A DNA stretch of 7,927 nt. Origin: an uncultured Clostridia bacterium (GTDB lineage: Bacteria; Bacillota; Clostridia; Lachnospirales; Lachnospiraceae). The stretch spans positions 1 through 7,927 of the forward strand of contig CAMUFS010000133.1 of the NCBI GenBank assembly GCA_947088195.1, read 5' to 3'. Under the pieces are notes generated by a model. That model was not told where the DNA came from. It was given only the letters and a program-made list of their open reading frames with translations, and did no database searches. The position numbers and the translations under genes were made by a program. Shown piece by piece: positions 6,297-7,927 of the stretch. Numbering within the stretch: the first letter of the stretch is position 1; every line of letters starts with the position of its first letter.

Positions 6297-7646
6297 ATGA
6301 AAAGAGAGGCGGTGTGGAAGGATCACACGATAATACCAGAGCGAGAGACACTTCTTGAAAATGTAACCACAGAAGTGGCAGTGATTGGAGCAGGCATGGC
6401 AGGAATACTGACAGCCTGCTTTTTACAACACCATGGAAAGCATGTGGTGGTGTTAGAGGCAGATAGGATTGGCAGTGGACAAACTGGAAATACAACGGCA
6501 AAAATCACAATTCAACATGGGTTTTTATATGATACATTAATTAGAACATATGGCAAGAAGAAAGCAGCGGATTATATACGTGCGAATCAGCAGGCGTTGA
6601 ATCTCTATGAACAATTTATAAAAGAAAAGCAGATTGATTGTAATTTTGAGCGGCTGCCTTCCTATTTGTACTCTGTGGAGGATAGGGAGCTGTTGATAAA
6701 AGAAGCAAGTGCAGTAGCTTCTCTTGGTGTACCATCCCGCTTGGTATCTGATACAAAGCTGCCATTTGAGCATGTTGGGGCAGTTTGTATAGAAGATCAG
6801 GCTCAGCTTGAGCCGCTTCGTTTTTTGAAGGAAATGTCAAAAGAGCTTACTATCTATGAAAAAACAAAAGTGTTATCTGTGAGTGGACATAAAATTACAA
6901 CAGATCGGGCTGAGGTTCAGGCGGAGTATATTGTGATAGCGACACATTATCCAATTATAAATTTGCCGGGTTTTTATTTTATGCGGCAGCATCAGGAAAG
7001 AAGCTATGTGCTGGCGTTGTCGGGAGCAGACAGATTACATGGCATGTATTACAGTGCGGATAAGGATGGAATTTCTCTGAGAAGCTTTGGAGATTTTCTT
7101 TTAATTGGAGGAGGTGCACATCGCACGGGAAAGTTAAGAGGAAGCTGTGGATATACTGCTCTAAGGCAAAAAGCAGAAAAATATTATCCCACATGTAAGG
7201 AAGAGTATTGCTGGTCGGCGCAAGATTGCATCACACATGATAATTTTCCATTTATAGGAAGGTATTCTATTTTTCGCCCTTACTGGTATGTGATATCTGG
7301 TTTTAAAAAATGGGGAATGACATCTTCCATGTTGGCGGCAATGCTGATAAGTGATGAGATATGTGGCAGAAAAAATCCATATAGACAGCTTTTTTCTCCA
7401 CAGAGAATATATCCTGTGGCAGCGGCAAAAAACTTTTTTATAGATATGGGAGAGAGCATAAAAGGGCTTAGCGAGGGAGCGATGCAGATATTTTCTAAAG
7501 AAACACCAAGATGTTCCCATATGGGATGTGCATTACAATGGAATCCGCAAGAAAAGATGTGGGAATGTCCCTGCCATGGATCAAGATTTGGAGAAGAGGG
7601 AAGCTTGGCAGACAATCCGGCGAAATATGGGATAAAACATTTCTGA
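6297..7646 (+). CDS. FAD-dependent oxidoreductase (DAO type) with C-terminal Rieske [2Fe-2S] domain, YhfW-like
   Basis: 449 aa from the chosen start. The N-terminus carries a dinucleotide-binding fold: VAVIGAGMAG (27-36) gives GxGxxG, and E54 in VVVLEAD is the acidic residue expected to hold the FAD ribose. This places the first ~370 residues in the D-amino-acid-oxidase/glycine-oxidase-like superfamily. The C-terminus is a Rieske domain: CSHMGC (406-411) and CPCHGSRF (424-431) supply the ligands C406, H408, C424 and H427, with C411 and C426 at the disulfide positions of bc1/b6f-type Rieske proteins. The architecture matches Bacillus YhfW, whose substrate I do not know. No export signal or membrane helix is seen, so it should be cytosolic. 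It lies 84 nt after the symporter gene with no clear terminator between, so co-transcription is plausible. Its role, perhaps oxidation of an amine or amino acid with electrons leaving through the Rieske centre, is inference. Confidence 0.92.
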   Translation: MKREAVWKDHTIIPERETLLENVTTEVAVIGAGMAGILTACFLQHHGKHVVVLEADRIGSGQTGNTTAKITIQHGFLYDTLIRTYGKKKAADYIRANQQALNLYEQFIKEKQIDCNFERLPSYLYSVEDRELLIKEASAVASLGVPSRLVSDTKLPFEHVGAVCIEDQAQLEPLRFLKEMSKELTIYEKTKVLSVSGHKITTDRAEVQAEYIVIATHYPIINLPGFYFMRQHQERSYVLALSGADRLHGMYYSADKDGISLRSFGDFLLIGGGAHRTGKLRGSCGYTALRQKAEKYYPTCKEEYCWSAQDCITHDNFPFIGRYSIFRPYWYVISGFKKWGMTSSMLAAMLISDEICGRKNPYRQLFSPQRIYPVAAAKNFFIDMGESIKGLSEGAMQIFSKETPRCSHMGCALQWNPQEKMWECPCHGSRFGEEGSLADNPAKYGIKHF

Positions 7647-7647
7647 A

Positions 7648-7788
7648 ATGCATTATTCATTCTGTTTCCATTTAAAAACATCAAAGTTTTTGTATTCTGT
7701 CAGAGAAGGGATAGAACGCACTTTGGAGCGGATGAGGAAGAAGGCAGATAAATTATATTTTGAGGATTATACTTTATACAAAATATAG
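7648..7788 (+). CDS. Possible small ORF of 46 codons, unrecognised
   Basis: An ATG one base after the stop of the FAD/Rieske gene opens a 46-codon frame ending TAG at 7786-7788. The second half is charged and reads plausibly as protein (REGIERTLERMRKKADKLYF, residues 19-38), while the first part is not distinctive. No good ribosome binding site is seen, so it would need translational coupling with the upstream gene. It could be a real small protein, a remnant of a decayed gene, or chance. I do not recognise a family. Confidence 0.25.
   Translation: MHYSFCFHLKTSKFLYSVREGIERTLERMRKKADKLYFEDYTLYKI
7674..7691 (+). other. Weak A/T hairpin after the FAD/Rieske gene
   Basis: AAAAAC (7674-7679) and GTTTTT (7686-7691) can pair around a 6-nt loop, 28 nt after the stop codon. 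The stem is nearly all A:T, so if it acts as a terminator it is a poor one. It lies inside the small ORF at 7648-7788; at most one of these two readings is likely to matter. Confidence 0.2.
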
Positions 7789-7821
7789 TTATCGTTTATT
7801 TATATGTAGAAGAATCATGTT

Positions 7822-7874
7822 CGAGACAGGTCCACCCAGAGAATGGCCTATAGTCCTCTGTCACCCCGCTCTCG
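7822..7874. other. Intergenic stretch with possible nested pairing, unidentified
   Basis: CGAGA (7822-7826) can pair with TCTCG (7870-7874), CAG (7827-7829) with CTG (7858-7860), and CAGAG (7837-7841) alternatively with CTCTG (7856-7860). GGCCTATAGTCC (7845-7856) is nearly palindromic. Together with the repeats that follow, this suggests a structured RNA or the end of a dispersed intergenic repeat. No known RNA family is recognised and the stems are short. Confidence 0.25.
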
Positions 7875-7927
7875 CTTAGTTCAAAACGTAGCGGACGCTA
7901 AGCTCGTGAGGGACCTCGCTAAGCGCC
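7873..7927. repeat. Short spaced repeats of CGCTAAG type at the window edge
   Basis: CGCTAAGC occurs at 7896-7903 and 7917-7924, and the related CGCTTAG at 7873-7879, so three units are spaced 21-23 nt apart. CGCTAAGCG (7917-7925) is palindromic around a central A, and GCTTAG (7874-7879) can pair with CTAAGC (7898-7903). The stretch is clearly more GC-rich than the preceding 100 nt. It looks like part of an intergenic repeat element that continues beyond the window; the family is not identified. Confidence 0.45.

Noticed and set aside
7161..7684. Two minus-strand ORFs (119 and 134 codons) opposite the FAD/Rieske gene
   Set aside because: They are antisense frames over the conserved Rieske coding region, with Cys/His-rich translations typical of shadow frames.
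7819..7840. tRNA-like GTTCGA sequence
   Set aside because: It resembles a T-loop, but there is no acceptor, anticodon or D-arm around it on either strand.

Overview
The window looks like chromosomal DNA from an anaerobic, low-to-moderate GC Firmicute, most likely a clostridial gut-type organism such as a Lachnospiraceae member. This is an inference from three things: the A/T-rich codon use with strong AGGAGG-type ribosome binding sites, the [FeFe]-hydrogenase H-cluster domain, and the style of the transporters. No rRNA, tRNA, CRISPR array or recognisable insertion sequence was seen.

Layout. (i) Bases 1-92 hold the last 29 codons of a + strand gene that resembles the C-terminus of a cytidylyl/adenylyltransferase. 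It converges on a three-gene minus-strand ABC importer operon (2538 down to 185) in the order substrate-binding lipoprotein, permease, ATPase. The genes are packed tightly (11-nt overlap, then a 4-nt gap). A strong hairpin at 172-200 contains the ATPase stop codon in its loop. (ii) The 219-bp divergent region (2539-2757) carries a good sigma-A-type promoter in each direction, both with exact 17-bp spacers, and two small inverted repeats. (iii) On the + strand three genes follow one another with short gaps and no convincing terminator between them: a 649-aa hydrogenase/chemoreceptor fusion, a 488-aa neurotransmitter:sodium symporter-family transporter, and a FAD oxidoreductase with a C-terminal Rieske [2Fe-2S] domain. 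(iv) After 7646 come a weak 46-codon ORF and then a GC-richer, repeat-bearing stretch that runs off the window end.

The standout is the protein at 2758-4707. It joins an N-terminal 2x[4Fe-4S] ferredoxin domain, an H-cluster domain that keeps all four cluster cysteines, a second type of four-cysteine Fe-S domain, and a soluble methyl-accepting chemotaxis signalling hairpin. The cysteine that relays protons in catalytic hydrogenases is replaced by proline, and there is no membrane segment. I infer a cytosolic H2 or redox sensor that signals to the CheA/CheW chemotaxis machinery. Its likely co-transcription with an amino-acid-type Na+ symporter and a FAD/Rieske oxidoreductase suggests, but does not prove, a link between redox or H2 sensing and uptake or oxidation of an amino-acid-like substrate. 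The substrate of the divergent ABC importer cannot be told from the sequence.
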